Positions 49,499-59,264 of a stretch of DNA of 64,000 nucleotides are shown piece by piece. The stretch is taken from contig NZ_CP088930.1 of NCBI RefSeq assembly GCF_027594825.1, forward strand, positions 2,355,019 through 2,419,018. The letters are read 5' to 3'. Both the position numbers and the translations under genes were made by a program. The DNA is from Serratia liquefaciens. GTDB lineage: Bacteria > Pseudomonadota > Gammaproteobacteria > Enterobacterales > Enterobacteriaceae. The notes beneath the pieces are model-generated. The model was given only the letters and a program-made list of their open reading frames with translations, had not been told where the DNA came from and ran no database searches. Numbering within the stretch: the first letter of the stretch is position 1; every line of letters begins with the position of its first letter.

Positions 49499-49554
49499 TC
49501 GACATGTAATGTTTGCGTGTTTAAAACGTCGACATATTACTGCTTGCATGTCGA
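49499..49554. repeat. Two further TCGACAT...palindromic elements upstream of fic
   Basis: TCGACATG... (49499-49523, right arm GCGTGT incomplete) and TCGACAT...ATGTCGA (49529-49554, near-complete palindrome) resemble the terminator stem at 49459. They sit in the last 75 bases before the fic start and look like tandem operators or slippage copies. Confidence 0.5.
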
Positions 49555-49574
49555 ACAAAATGAGAAAAATGAAC

Positions 49575-50676
49575 ATGACATGGCAATCAGATCAGCCTTT
49601 CAACACAATGCCTTTACTCCCACCCTCGACTGACTGCATTGAATCTGTTGCGATTTTGAAAGCGTGTATCCCTGCCAGAGCTGCGTTGGCTGAACTGAAA
49701 CAGGCAGGTGAATTACTGCCAAACCAAAGTTTACTGATCAATCTATTACCGTTTTTGGAAGCAAAAGATAGCTCAGAGATAGAGAACATAGTCACCACAT
49801 CAGACAAGCTGTTCCAGTATTCTCAAGATGACAGTATGGCCGATCCCGCAACTAAAGAGGCTTTGCGTTATCGCACCGCTCTTTATGAAGGGTTTGTACA
49901 TTTAGCCCCGAGGCCACTGTGTACCAACACAGCCATAGAAATTTGCAGTCAATTAAAAGCCATCAAAATGGAGATACGCAAAATACCTGGGACAACACTG
50001 AGTCATCAAAATACGAGGGAAATTATCTACCCCCCCAGTAGGTGAAGGGAAAATCCGTGATTTATTAAGAAACTGGGAGCAATTCCTTCATGACGAAGAC
50101 GAACTTGATCCGCTAATAAAAATGGCCGTTGCACACTATCAATTTGAGGCCATACACCCTTTCATCGACGGCAATGGGCGAACCGGGCGCATCCTTAATA
50201 TTCTCTATCTGATAGAACAGAAACTTCTCACGCTGCCTATCCTCTATTTAAGTCGCTATATCGTTCAGCACAAAAATGAGTATTACCGCTCACAGATGCA
50301 GGTCACCCTCGCCGGGAATTGGAAAGATTGGATTATTTACATGCTGACCGCAGTAGAACAAACGGCTCAATGGACAACAGCGAAAATCGCTGCCGTCAGA
50401 TCTCTCATTGGACATACCAATGAATACATCCAGCTTCGCCTGCCGAAAATTTACAGCCATCAACTGGTACATATCATCTTTGAGCAACCTTACTGCCGAA
50501 TTACTAACCTGGTAGATGGCGGTGTCGCCAAGCGCCAAACTGCCTCAGAATACCTAAAAAAACTCTGTGAGATCGGTGTATTAAGGGAAATACAGGCTGG
50601 AAAAGAAAAGCTTTTTGTTCATCCTAAGCTGACAGTCCTCATGTCGCATGACAGCAATCAGTTTGATCATTATTGA
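49575..50676 (+). pseudogene. fic: Fic-family AMP-transferase gene, frameshifted at a C7 run
   Basis: Resembles Shewanella SoFic along its whole length. First part from ATG 49575 carries the N-terminal inhibitory motif S66-xxx-E70-N71 (SSEIEN) of class II Fic proteins. The reading frame breaks at seven C (50030-50036): codons run TAC CCC CCC AGT AGG TGA. Dropping one base restores IY-PP-VGEGKIRDLL and then an intact catalytic motif HPFIDGNGRTGR (50155-50190). A C-terminal winged-helix-like segment ends at 50676. SoFic has IYTPP here, so the ancestral change may be loss of two bases (AC). As written only about 157 residues are made, without the active site. A downstream ATG at 50122 could give a 184-residue fragment with the motif. 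Phase variation, true decay or a sequencing error are all possible. Confidence 0.9.
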
Positions 50677-50681
50677 AAAGC

Positions 50682-50708
50682 AAAAAGCCCCTTTCGGGGC
50701 TTTTTTTT
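50682..50708. terminator. Terminator between convergent fic and ssb
   Basis: AAAAGCCCC/GGGGCTTTT stem with TTTC loop and T-runs or A-runs on both flanks, so it can work in both directions. Confidence 0.93.
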
Positions 50709-50727
50709 GGCTTCAGACAACCGGATA

Positions 50728-51264
50728 TCAGAAAGGAATATCGTCGTCGAAGTCCATTGGCGGTTCATTGCTGCTGGCAGCCGGTGCGCTGTTCTGCGCC
50801 GGGCGCGCCTGCTGGCCACCGCTGAACTGGTTGCCGCCTTGTGGCTGCTGAGGCTGACCCCAACCGCCCTGGCCGCCGGAAGCCTGACCACCGCCTGCCG
50901 GTGCGCCACCGCCTTGACGGCCGCCCAGCATCTGCATGGTGCCGCCAACGTTAACCACCACTTCGGTGGTGTATTTTTCTACGCCGGCCTGATCGGTCCA
51001 TTTGCGAGTCTGCAGCGCGCCCTCGATGTACACCTGGGAACCTTTACGCAGATATTCGCCTGCCACTTCAGCCAGCTTGCCGAACAGCACAACGCGGTGC
51101 CACTCGGTCTTTTCTTTCTGCTCGCCAGTCGCCTTGTCACGCCAGCTTTCGGAGGTTGCCAGGGTAATGTTGGCCACTGCACCGCCATTCGGCATGTAAC
51201 GGACTTCTGGGTCTTGGCCCAGATTCCCGACCAGAATTACTTTGTTTACGCCTCTGCTGGCCAT
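50728..51264 (-). CDS. ssb: Single-stranded DNA-binding protein
   Basis: Binds and protects single-stranded DNA as a tetramer and recruits repair and replication proteins. It has 178 residues, with an OB fold at about 1-112 ([32 protein letters not shown]), a Gly/Gln/Pro-rich flexible linker at about 113-167 and the acidic tail DFDDDIPF that binds partner proteins. Divergent from uvrA, with a LexA box between. Confidence 0.99.
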   Translation of the reverse strand: MASRGVNKVILVGNLGQDPEVRYMPNGGAVANITLATSESWRDKATGEQKEKTEWHRVVLFGKLAEVAGEYLRKGSQVYIEGALQTRKWTDQAGVEKYTTEVVVNVGGTMQMLGGRQGGGAPAGGGQASGGQGGWGQPQQPQGGNQFSGGQQARPAQNSAPAASSNEPPMDFDDDIPF

Positions 51265-51401
51265 GAGAACTCTCCTGATGATTGATTTTTACACAGTATA
51301 AACGAGTAAGTTTAACACGCTCAGCCTGAAACGACACCCGTGTTGATTACTGCGTGCTGTATTCCGGAATTGTCCTTTCGATCGACCTGTTTGCATTCAT
51401 G

Positions 51402-51421
51402 TACTGGATATTCATTCAGGT
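51402..51421. promoter_or_regulatory. LexA (SOS) box between ssb and uvrA
   Basis: TACTGGATATTCATTCAGGT has CTG and CAG separated by ten bases, as LexA requires, in the same place as the E. coli uvrA-ssb operator. It should repress uvrA, and one ssb promoter, until DNA damage. Confidence 0.88.
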
Positions 51422-51541
51422 TTTTTTGTGTCATAATTATGCGTTTCGTACTGGCTGTGCCGGTTTTTTGCGCGTTCGATCACATAATCGTGCGTAAATC
51501 ACCCAGACAGGCGCGGTGTATCATCAAGACGGGAAGTGTAA

Positions 51542-54373
51542 ATGGACAATATCGAAGTTCGTGGTGCTCGAACCCATAATCTCAAAAACATCAACCTGAT
51601 TATCCCGCGTGACAAGCTGATCGTCGTCACCGGTCTGTCCGGTTCAGGCAAGTCCTCGCTGGCCTTTGATACCCTGTATGCCGAAGGGCAGCGTCGCTAC
51701 GTCGAATCGCTCTCCGCCTATGCACGCCAGTTCCTTTCGCTGATGGAAAAACCGGACGTCGACCACATTGAAGGTCTGTCACCGGCGATCTCCATCGAGC
51801 AGAAATCAACCTCGCACAACCCGCGATCCACGGTCGGCACCATCACCGAGATCCACGATTACCTGCGTCTGCTGTTTGCCCGCGTCGGCGAACCGCGTTG
51901 CCCGGATCACCATGTCGAACTGGCGGCGCAGACCGTCAGCCAGATGGTGGACAACGTGCTCAGCCAGCCGGAAGGCAAGCGCCTGATGCTGCTGGCCCCG
52001 GTGGTAAAAGACCGCAAGGGCGAGCACACCAAAACGCTGGAAAACCTCGCGAGCCAGGGCTATATCCGTGCGCGTATCGACGGTGAAGTGTGCGATCTTT
52101 CCGATCCCCCGAAGCTGGAGTTGCAGAAAAAGCACACCATCGAAGTGGTGGTCGATCGCTTTAAAGTGCGTGATGATCTGTCGCAGCGTCTGGCGGAATC
52201 CTTCGAGACCGCGCTGGAGCTGTCCGGCGGCACCGCCGTTGTGGCCGATATGGACGACGAAAAAGCGGATGAGCTGCTGTTCTCCGCCAACTTCGCCTGC
52301 CCTATCTGCGGCTACAGCATGCGCGAACTGGAACCGCGCCTGTTTTCGTTCAACAACCCGGCCGGCGCCTGCCCGACGTGCGATGGTCTGGGCGTACAGC
52401 AGTTCTTCGATCCGGAACGCGTAGTGCAGAACCCCGAGCTTTCGCTGGCCGGCGGTGCCATTCGCGGTTGGGATCGTCGCAACTTCTACTACTTCCAGAT
52501 GCTGCGCTCGCTGGCAGAGCATTACGCGTTTGACGTTGAAGCGCCGTTCAACAGCCTGGACGCCAACGTGCAGAAAGCGGTGCTCAGCGGCTCCGGCAAA
52601 GAATCGATCGAATTCAAATACATCAACGATCGCGGTGACACCACCGTGCGCCGCCATCCGTTCGAAGGCGTGCTGCACAACATGGAGCGCCGTTATAAAG
52701 AAACCGAATCCAGTGCGGTGCGCGAAGAGCTGGCGAAGTTTATCAGCAACCGCCCTTGCGCCTCGTGCCACGGCACCCGTCTGCGCGAAGAAGCACGAAA
52801 CGTGTTCGTTGAAGACACTACGCTGCCGGAAATTTCCGATCTGAGCATCGGCCATGCGATGACCTTCTTCCAGAACATGAAACTCAGCGGGCAGCGCGCC
52901 AAGATCGCCGAGAAAGTGCTGAAAGAGATTGGCGATCGCCTGAAGTTCCTGGTGAACGTCGGCCTGAACTACCTGTCGCTGTCGCGTTCGGCGGAAACCC
53001 TCTCCGGCGGTGAAGCGCAGCGTATTCGTTTAGCCAGCCAGATTGGTGCCGGCCTGGTGGGCGTGATGTACGTGCTGGATGAGCCGTCAATCGGCCTGCA
53101 TCAGCGCGACAACGAACGCCTGCTGGAAACCCTGATCCATCTGCGTAACCTCGGCAATACGGTCATCGTCGTGGAGCATGACGAAGACGCCATCCGCGCC
53201 GCCGACCATGTGATCGATATCGGTCCCGGTGCCGGCGTGCACGGCGGTCAGGTAGTGGCGGAAGGCACCGTCGAAGACATCATGGCGCAGCCTGAGTCCT
53301 TGACCGGCCAGTTCCTCAGCGGCAAACGCGAGATTGCCATTCCGGAGCAACGCGTACCGGCCGATCCGACCAAGGTACTGAAACTGAGCGGTGCTCGCGG
53401 TAACAACCTGAAGGACGTGACGCTGACGCTGCCGGTGGGGTTGTTTACCTGCATTACCGGGGTATCCGGCTCCGGCAAATCCACGCTGATCAACGACACG
53501 CTGTTCCCGATCGCCCAGCGCCAGCTCAACGGTGCCACTATCGCCGAACCGGCGCCGTTCCGTGAAGTGACCGGTCTGGAACATTTCGACAAGGTGATCG
53601 ACATCGATCAAAGCCCGATCGGTCGTACCCCACGTTCCAACCCGGCAACTTACACCGGCATCTTCACTCCGGTGCGTGAGCTGTTCGCCGGCGTGCCGGA
53701 ATCACGCAGTCGCGGTTACAACCCCGGCCGCTTCAGCTTTAACGTCAAGGGCGGCCGCTGCGAAGCCTGCCAGGGCGACGGTGTGATCAAGGTGGAAATG
53801 CACTTCCTGCCGGACATCTATGTGCCGTGCGACCAGTGCAAGGGCAAACGCTATAACCGCGAAACGCTGGAAGTGAAGTACAAAGGCAAAAGCATCCACG
53901 AAGTGCTGGAGATGACCATCGAAGAGGCACGTGATTTCTTCGACGCGGTACCGGCATTGGCGCGTAAGCTGCAAACCTTGATTGAAGTCGGCCTGTCGTA
54001 CATCCGTCTCGGCCAGTCGGCAACCACGCTGTCCGGCGGTGAGGCGCAGCGCGTCAAGCTGGCTCGCGAGCTGTCAAAACGCGGCACCGGTCAAACGCTG
54101 TACATCCTGGATGAGCCGACCACCGGGCTGCACTTCGCCGATATTCAGCAACTGCTGGCGGTACTGCATCAGCTGCGCGATCAGGGCAATACCATCGTGG
54201 TAATTGAGCACAACCTGGACGTGATTAAAACCGCGGACTGGATTGTCGACCTGGGGCCGGAAGGCGGCAGCGGCGGCGGTGAGATCCTTGTTGCCGGCAC
54301 GCCGGAAACCGTGGCTAACTGCGAAACGTCGCATACCGCACGCTTTCTTAAGCCGTTACTGAAGAAGAAATAA
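51542..54373 (+). CDS. uvrA: Excinuclease ABC subunit A
   Basis: DNA-damage sensor of nucleotide excision repair; loads UvrB at lesions. It has 943 residues, close to the E. coli length. Two ABC ATPase modules are visible, with Walker [10 protein letters not shown] near 31-39 and GVSGSGKST near 640-648. Two ABC signatures LSGGEAQR, a zinc site CPICGYSM...CPTCDG and a second CEACQGDG...CDQCKG in the DNA-contacting zinc finger complete the set. SOS-controlled through the LexA box. Confidence 0.99.
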   Translation: MDNIEVRGARTHNLKNINLIIPRDKLIVVTGLSGSGKSSLAFDTLYAEGQRRYVESLSAYARQFLSLMEKPDVDHIEGLSPAISIEQKSTSHNPRSTVGTITEIHDYLRLLFARVGEPRCPDHHVELAAQTVSQMVDNVLSQPEGKRLMLLAPVVKDRKGEHTKTLENLASQGYIRARIDGEVCDLSDPPKLELQKKHTIEVVVDRFKVRDDLSQRLAESFETALELSGGTAVVADMDDEKADELLFSANFACPICGYSMRELEPRLFSFNNPAGACPTCDGLGVQQFFDPERVVQNPELSLAGGAIRGWDRRNFYYFQMLRSLAEHYAFDVEAPFNSLDANVQKAVLSGSGKESIEFKYINDRGDTTVRRHPFEGVLHNMERRYKETESSAVREELAKFISNRPCASCHGTRLREEARNVFVEDTTLPEISDLSIGHAMTFFQNMKLSGQRAKIAEKVLKEIGDRLKFLVNVGLNYLSLSRSAETLSGGEAQRIRLASQIGAGLVGVMYVLDEPSIGLHQRDNERLLETLIHLRNLGNTVIVVEHDEDAIRAADHVIDIGPGAGVHGGQVVAEGTVEDIMAQPESLTGQFLSGKREIAIPEQRVPADPTKVLKLSGARGNNLKDVTLTLPVGLFTCITGVSGSGKSTLINDTLFPIAQRQLNGATIAEPAPFREVTGLEHFDKVIDIDQSPIGRTPRSNPATYTGIFTPVRELFAGVPESRSRGYNPGRFSFNVKGGRCEACQGDGVIKVEMHFLPDIYVPCDQCKGKRYNRETLEVKYKGKSIHEVLEMTIEEARDFFDAVPALARKLQTLIEVGLSYIRLGQSATTLSGGEAQRVKLARELSKRGTGQTLYILDEPTTGLHFADIQQLLAVLHQLRDQGNTIVVIEHNLDVIKTADWIVDLGPEGGSGGGEILVAGTPETVANCETSHTARFLKPLLKKK

Positions 54374-54384
54374 TCCCCTGCCAG

Positions 54385-54409
54385 GCGGGCCGTTCCTGTA
54401 GCGGCCCGC
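54385..54409 (+). terminator. GC-rich hairpin after uvrA
   Basis: GCGGGCCG/CGGCCCGC stem with a nine-base loop, 12 bases after the uvrA stop; no U-run. Confidence 0.5.
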
Positions 54410-54597
54410 ACGCTTATCCGTTTCGGTCAAATTGAACAGAAACAGGCAAGATTTAGACATTTTCAGGCATTTCCCTCCCCGCTCCCAACTTTTATCATCA
54501 ATGTTCCCTCTGTGGCACTTTGCCGTACTCAGGCCACGTCCACCGGCACCCTGCTGCCGGAAGCCGTTCCCCCCATACACTGATGACTGGAGTTACC

Positions 54598-55650
54598 ATG
54601 AACATTACGCACGCCTATGCCGCGCATGACGCCAAATCAGCGTTAGTTCCTTTTGATTACACGCCGCGCACCTTGCGCGACCACGATGTGCAAATCAAGG
54701 TTCTGTTCTGTGGCGTCTGCCATTCGGATTTGCACCAGGCCCGCAACGAATGGAGCAACACCCTTTTTCCGGTGGTACCCGGCCACGAAATTGTGGGGCG
54801 TGTGAGCGCCGTCGGCAACCATGTGTCACGCTATCAGGTCGGCGATTTGGTCGGCGTGGGCTGCATGGTGGACTCCTGCCGCAGCTGTCCGAGCTGCGAC
54901 GAGGGTCTGGAGCAATATTGTGAAAATGGGTTTACCGGCACCTATAACGGTGAGGATCGACAAACCGGCGCCACCACCTATGGCGGCTACTCCACCGATA
55001 TGGTGGTAGATCAGGACTTTGTTTTGCGCGTACCGGAAAACCTCGATCCTGCCGGTGTCGCCCCCTTGCTGTGCGCCGGTATCACCACCTATTCCCCGCT
55101 GCGTCAATGGGGTGCCGGTCCGGGTAAAAAGGTGGGCATCGTCGGTCTCGGCGGGCTGGGGCACATGGGCGTTAAACTGGCTCGGGCGATGGGAGCGCAT
55201 GTGGTGCTGTTCACGACTTCAGCGTCCAAAGTCGAAGATGCCAAACGCCTTGGCGCTCACGAAGTGGTGATCTCACGCAATCCAGAAGAGATGGCGCAGC
55301 ACACCAACAGTTTCGATTTTATTCTTAACACGGTGGCGGCCCAGCACGACTTGAACCCGTTCCTCAATCTGCTGCGCCGTGACGGCACCCTGACGCTGGT
55401 TGGCGCACCGGAGCACGACCATCCGTCACCGCAGGTGTTCAACCTGATCATGAAGCGTCGCCGCATCGCCGGTTCACTGATTGGCGGCATTGCAGAAACC
55501 CAGGAGATGCTGGATTTCTGCGGTCAACACGGCATTACCTCGGATATCGAACTGATCCCGATGCAGCAGATCAATGAAGCCTTCGAGCGGATGCTGAAAA
55601 GCGACGTGAAATATCGCTTCGTGGTGGATATCGACTCTTTGCGAGCCTAA
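54598..55650 (+). CDS. Zinc-dependent alcohol dehydrogenase / aldehyde reductase (YahK-like)
   Basis: Medium-chain NAD(P)H-dependent dehydrogenase, 350 residues from the ATG at 54598. Catalytic zinc ligands C41, H63 and E64 (FCGVCHSD, PGHE) and the structural zinc cysteines C94, C97, C100 and C108 are present. The nucleotide-binding motif GLGGLGHMGVKLARAMG is at about 184-200. It resembles E. coli YahK and cinnamyl-alcohol-dehydrogenase-like enzymes, which reduce many aldehydes; the physiological substrate is unknown. Confidence 0.93.
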   Translation: MNITHAYAAHDAKSALVPFDYTPRTLRDHDVQIKVLFCGVCHSDLHQARNEWSNTLFPVVPGHEIVGRVSAVGNHVSRYQVGDLVGVGCMVDSCRSCPSCDEGLEQYCENGFTGTYNGEDRQTGATTYGGYSTDMVVDQDFVLRVPENLDPAGVAPLLCAGITTYSPLRQWGAGPGKKVGIVGLGGLGHMGVKLARAMGAHVVLFTTSASKVEDAKRLGAHEVVISRNPEEMAQHTNSFDFILNTVAAQHDLNPFLNLLRRDGTLTLVGAPEHDHPSPQVFNLIMKRRRIAGSLIGGIAETQEMLDFCGQHGITSDIELIPMQQINEAFERMLKSDVKYRFVVDIDSLRA

Positions 55651-55657
55651 GCATCTC

Positions 55658-55687
55658 GGGCGCCCGCAGCGGCGCCCAATTTTCTTA
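55658..55687 (+). terminator. Terminator between alcohol dehydrogenase and maa genes
   Basis: GGGCGCC/GGCGCCC stem followed by AATTTTCTT on the plus strand, just after the dehydrogenase stop. Confidence 0.75.
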
Positions 55688-56242
55688 CAACTGCTTTATC
55701 ACTCGCGCCGGATTGCCGCCAACCACGCAGTTAGCGGGCACATCCTTGGTCACCACCGCACCGGAGGCCACCACCACGTTATCCCCCAGCGTCACGCCGG
55801 GATTAATCACCGCACGGCCGCCAATCCACACATTATTGCCAATGCGCACCGGTTTGCCGAACTCCGCCCCGCCCACGCGGGTTTCCGCATCCAGCGGATG
55901 GGTGGCGGTATAAATATGCACTCCCGGCGCCAGCAGGCAGTTATCGCCGATATGCACTTCGCATACGTCGAGGATCACGCAGTCAAAATTGGCGTAGAAA
56001 TTCTTCCCCAGATAGATGTTGTAGCCGTAATCACAGCGAAACGTCGGTTCGATGGTGCCCCCCTGATACTGGCCCAACAGCTCTGCCAATCCCTGTTTAC
56101 GCAGGTCGCCCTCATCCGGTGACGAATGGTTGTAACGGTGGATCAATTGGCGTGCGCGCTTGCGCTCGCTGCGCAGCAGTTCGTCGCCGGCGTCATACAA
56201 TTCACCGGCAATCATTTTGCGTTTTTCTTCACTCATCGCCAT
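55685..56242 (-). CDS. maa: Maltose O-acetyltransferase (hexapeptide-repeat family)
   Basis: Acetyl-CoA-dependent transferase that acetylates maltose and glucose. It has 185 residues from the ATG at 56242 ([17 protein letters not shown]); the ATG two codons later equals the E. coli start, but AAAGGA is better spaced for the first. Left-handed beta-helix hexapeptide repeats run from about 75 to 180 ([41 protein letters not shown]), with the acceptor His in YTATHPLD. Appears monocistronic. Confidence 0.94.
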   Translation of the reverse strand: MAMSEEKRKMIAGELYDAGDELLRSERKRARQLIHRYNHSSPDEGDLRKQGLAELLGQYQGGTIEPTFRCDYGYNIYLGKNFYANFDCVILDVCEVHIGDNCLLAPGVHIYTATHPLDAETRVGGAEFGKPVRIGNNVWIGGRAVINPGVTLGDNVVVASGAVVTKDVPANCVVGGNPARVIKQL

Positions 56243-56407
56243 CTCGCGGCATCCTTTGGTGGTTCGGTTATAGATTAAAAAGCCTAGTCTTTCCTGATTA
56301 ACAATAAAAAGGGAACGTTCCCAATCTCGAATCGCGATCACAGTTTGGCGGGAAAAAAGAAGAAATAAACGAAGGGCTCAGGCAGGCGCTACACCTGCCG
56401 TTTATGG

Positions 56408-56761
56408 CTAGGCGCGCAGCTCCTGGCGAACGTGGTCGGGTAAACCTTCCAGCACCAGCTGATAAGAGCTGTCGATCAACGTATAAAATTGCGAGTTCGG
56501 CAGGTTGCCATCGAGAAACACCGTATTCCAGTGCGCCTTGTTCAGGCCCACGCAGGGGACGATCTCCGGGTGATGCTCACGCAGGCTTTCCGCCAGCTCC
56601 GGGCTGGATTTTACCGCCAGCGCAGGTCGTCCTTGTACTTCACACACCATGGCGAACATGACGTCGCCGACCTTGATCTGGCTGGCCTGCCACTGGTTCT
56701 GGTCGCTCTGTTCCGCGCCCGGCTTCGCCATGCAGTATTCCAGCAGTGCTGTGTTATTCAT
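56408..56761 (-). CDS. yjbR: YjbR family protein (MmcQ-like, CyaY fold)
   Basis: A 117-residue cytoplasmic protein of the MmcQ/YjbR family, thought to bind DNA through a double-wing fold. The start chosen is the ATG at 56761 (MNNTALLEYCMAKPGAEQ), matching E. coli YjbR. WNTVFLDGNLPNSQFYTLIDSSYQLV near the C-terminus is typical. It starts 4 bases after the yjbQ stop, forming a yjbQ-yjbR pair as in E. coli. Biological role unknown. Confidence 0.93.
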   Translation of the reverse strand: MNNTALLEYCMAKPGAEQSDQNQWQASQIKVGDVMFAMVCEVQGRPALAVKSSPELAESLREHHPEIVPCVGLNKAHWNTVFLDGNLPNSQFYTLIDSSYQLVLEGLPDHVRQELRA

Positions 56762-56765
56762 TGGG

Positions 56766-57182
56766 TTATTCCCCCTGTAAAGTGGCCACAACCCGACGTG
56801 AACCGCCGTGGATGCGGTGCTCCCCCAGCCAAATTCCCTGCCATGTGCCCAACATCAGCCGCCCGTGACCGACAGGCAGCGTCAGCGACGTGCCCAACAG
56901 AGAGGATTTGATGTGCGCCGGCATGTCGTCCGGCCCTTCATAGTCGTGCTGATAGGGTGCGTTCTCTGGCACCTGACGCAGGAAATGCTGCTCCATGTCG
57001 GCTCGCACCGTTGGATCGCAATTCTCGTTCAGCGTCAGCGAGGCCGAGGTATGCTGCAACAACAGATGCAGCAGGCCAGTTTGCAGGCGGTGTAAGTGGG
57101 TTAGCTGGTCAGTAATCTCTTCGGTAACCAGATGAAAACCACGCGCTTTTGCGCTGAGGATTAGCGTTTGCTGATGCCACAT
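56766..57182 (-). CDS. yjbQ: YjbQ (UPF0047 family) protein
   Basis: A 138-residue member of UPF0047, which includes proteins with weak thiamin-phosphate-synthase activity. Conserved residues lie in [37 protein letters not shown] and the C-terminal [16 protein letters not shown] segment; histidines in these blocks form a metal site in known structures. Same length as in E. coli. First gene of yjbQR. Confidence 0.94.
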   Translation of the reverse strand: MWHQQTLILSAKARGFHLVTEEITDQLTHLHRLQTGLLHLLLQHTSASLTLNENCDPTVRADMEQHFLRQVPENAPYQHDYEGPDDMPAHIKSSLLGTSLTLPVGHGRLMLGTWQGIWLGEHRIHGGSRRVVATLQGE

Positions 57183-57250
57183 AAGTGAGCGCCCCTCAAT
57201 CAGTATATTCTCTCTCCAGTTTGCGGCAACCCTGGCGGCAAACCGACAAC

Positions 57251-57278
57251 AAAAAAGGAGCGATATCGCTATCGCTCC
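57251..57278 (-). terminator. Rho-independent terminator after tyrB
   Basis: GGAGCGATA/TATCGCTCC stem with a TCGC loop; the AAAAAA at 57251-57256 is a U-run on the minus strand. Confidence 0.9.
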
Positions 57279-57308
57279 CTGGCTAACGTCAGTTTACCCT
57301 AACAGCTT

Positions 57309-58502
57309 TTACTGCACGGCGGCAAACGCCTCGGCCACCTGATGCACGTTGTGGTGGTTCAGGCCAGCCATGCAAACGCGTCCGCTGTGGATCAGGTACA
57401 CGCCAAACTCGTCACGCAGGCGATCGACCTGTGCGGCGCTAAAGCCGGTGTAGCTGAACATGCCGCGCTGGGCGAGCAGATAATCGAAGTTCCGCTGCGG
57501 CAGGGCGATTTTCAGCGCTTCCACCAGCGTCTTGCGCATCTCGAGGATGCGGGTGCGCATGGTTTCCACTTCGGCCAGCCACTGGGCTTTCAGTTGCGTG
57601 TCGTTCAGCACCTTCGCCACCACCTGCGCACCGAAGTTCGGCGGGCTGGAGTAGTTACGGCGCACAGTGGCCTTCAGTTGCCCCAACACGCGCCCGGCGG
57701 CTTCTTCGCTTTCACACACCACCGACAGGCCGCCGACGCGTTCGCCGTACAGCGAGAAAATTTTCGAGAAGGAATTGCTCACCAGGCATGGCAGACCGGC
57801 CGCGGCAATAGTGCGGATAGCGTAGGCGTCATCGGCAATGCCGCCGCCGAAGCCCTGATAAGCGATATCGAGGAACGGGATCAGTTCACGCTCGGCGATC
57901 ACTTTGACCACTTCATCCCACTGAGCCTGGGTCAGGTCGGAACCGGTCGGGTTATGGCAGCACGGGTGCAGCAGCGCGATGCTGTGCTTCGGCAGCTGTT
58001 TCAACGCGTCCAGCATGGCGTCAAATTTCACGCCCAGGCTTTCGCTGTCGAAGTACGGATAGGTATTCACCTTGAACCCAGCGCCGCCAAAGATGGCAAC
58101 GTGGTTTTCCCAGGTCGGATCGCTGACCCACACCTGTGAATCCGGGAAGTAACTTTTCAGGAAGTCGGCACCGACTTTCAGCGCGCCGGAACCGCCCACG
58201 GTTTGAATAGTGGCGATGCGCCCTTGTTGCAGCATCGGGTGTTCGGCACCGAACAGCAAATGTTGGATCGCCGTGCGGTAAGGCAGCAGACCTTCCATCG
58301 GCAGGTACACCGACGCCCCCTGATCCACGCTGTTCAGTTGCGCTTCTGCCGCAGCCACCGCTTTCATCTGCGGGATAATGCCCTGCTCGTCATAGTAAAG
58401 GCCGATACTCAGGTTAACCTTGTGCGCACGTGAGTCTTTTTTGAATTTTTCCATCAGCGACAGGATCGGGTCACCTGCGTAGGCATCAACATTCTGGAAC
58501 AC
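57309..58502 (-). CDS. tyrB: Aromatic amino acid aminotransferase
   Basis: PLP enzyme for the last transamination of tyrosine and phenylalanine synthesis, also active on leucine and aspartate. It has 397 residues, the same as E. coli TyrB, which it resembles throughout. The PLP lysine is in [16 protein letters not shown] (about 247). Start is a GTG at 58502 ([12 protein letters not shown]), with AGGAG eight bases upstream. The nearby pheC and Lrp-type genes suggest a phenylalanine-related context. I found no clear TyrR box in the 80 bases upstream. Confidence 0.97.
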   Translation of the reverse strand: MFQNVDAYAGDPILSLMEKFKKDSRAHKVNLSIGLYYDEQGIIPQMKAVAAAEAQLNSVDQGASVYLPMEGLLPYRTAIQHLLFGAEHPMLQQGRIATIQTVGGSGALKVGADFLKSYFPDSQVWVSDPTWENHVAIFGGAGFKVNTYPYFDSESLGVKFDAMLDALKQLPKHSIALLHPCCHNPTGSDLTQAQWDEVVKVIAERELIPFLDIAYQGFGGGIADDAYAIRTIAAAGLPCLVSNSFSKIFSLYGERVGGLSVVCESEEAAGRVLGQLKATVRRNYSSPPNFGAQVVAKVLNDTQLKAQWLAEVETMRTRILEMRKTLVEALKIALPQRNFDYLLAQRGMFSYTGFSAAQVDRLRDEFGVYLIHSGRVCMAGLNHHNVHQVAEAFAAVQ

Positions 58503-58582
58503 GGATTATTCTCCTGGATTATGGTGAGTAGGCACAGCGTTACGCTCCTAATATAGACGGAAAAGGCCGTTCAGTTTGAGCT

Positions 58583-59050
58583 TTATCTCGCAACCGGCAA
58601 CAAACCATTTTCCTTGATTCGGTTGAGCACCACCGCCGTTTTGATATGCGCCACGCTTTTGTGGCGGGACAGCGTCTGGCTGATCAAATCGTCCAGCGCC
58701 GGCAGGTCCGCCACCGCAACCTTCAGCAGATAATCAGCATCGCCGGTGGTTTTGTAGGCGTCAAGAATGGCGTCCACTTCTTCCAGCATCTGGTGGAAAC
58801 TGTCGATCTGCTCCTGAGCATGGTGGGTCAGACTCACTTCTATCAGGCCAACCAACCCCAGCCCGACGGCCTCCGGTGCCAGTCGCGCGTGGTAACCGCG
58901 GATCAGTTGCGCCTGTTCCAGGCTGATGCGCCGCCGCGAACACTGGGATGCAGACAGCCCCACCAGATCGCTCAGCTCCTGATTGGTCAGACGGCCATTG
59001 GCCTGTAACAGCGTCAGGATTTTCATATCAAAATCGTCAATGTTGTACAT
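58583..59050 (-). CDS. Lrp/AsnC-family transcription regulator
   Basis: A 155-residue feast/famine regulator with an N-terminal helix-turn-helix (NQELSDLVGLSASQCSRRRISLEQA, about 22-46) and a C-terminal RAM ligand domain (about 65-140). The start chosen is the ATG at 59050 with AGGTGG just upstream; a GTG two codons earlier is possible. It lies between tyrB (same strand, 80 bases) and pheC (divergent, 214 bases), so it may sense an aromatic amino acid and control one or both; this is inference from position. Confidence 0.9.
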   Translation of the reverse strand: MYNIDDFDMKILTLLQANGRLTNQELSDLVGLSASQCSRRRISLEQAQLIRGYHARLAPEAVGLGLVGLIEVSLTHHAQEQIDSFHQMLEEVDAILDAYKTTGDADYLLKVAVADLPALDDLISQTLSRHKSVAHIKTAVVLNRIKENGLLPVAR

Positions 59051-59264
59051 AGCCACCTGTAAACTGTGTTAATAAATGTTGACGTTACAGCCTATCAGTT
59101 TTTTGACTGTGGATACCCTTCCAGCACCGAGGTTGTGAAACGCACAGCAGCAATGCCGGACGTTTCCGCCTGCAAATGGCATAAAAAACGGGTAACTCGC
59201 GCAAGTCAGCAACAATGAGCGGTTAAATAGCGCATAAAACCACGAATGTATAATAAGGACGCCG

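Noticed and set aside
54520..54597. Upstream extension of the alcohol dehydrogenase frame by 26 codons
   Set aside because: The ATG at 54598 matches the family start, and the extension has no conserved residues.
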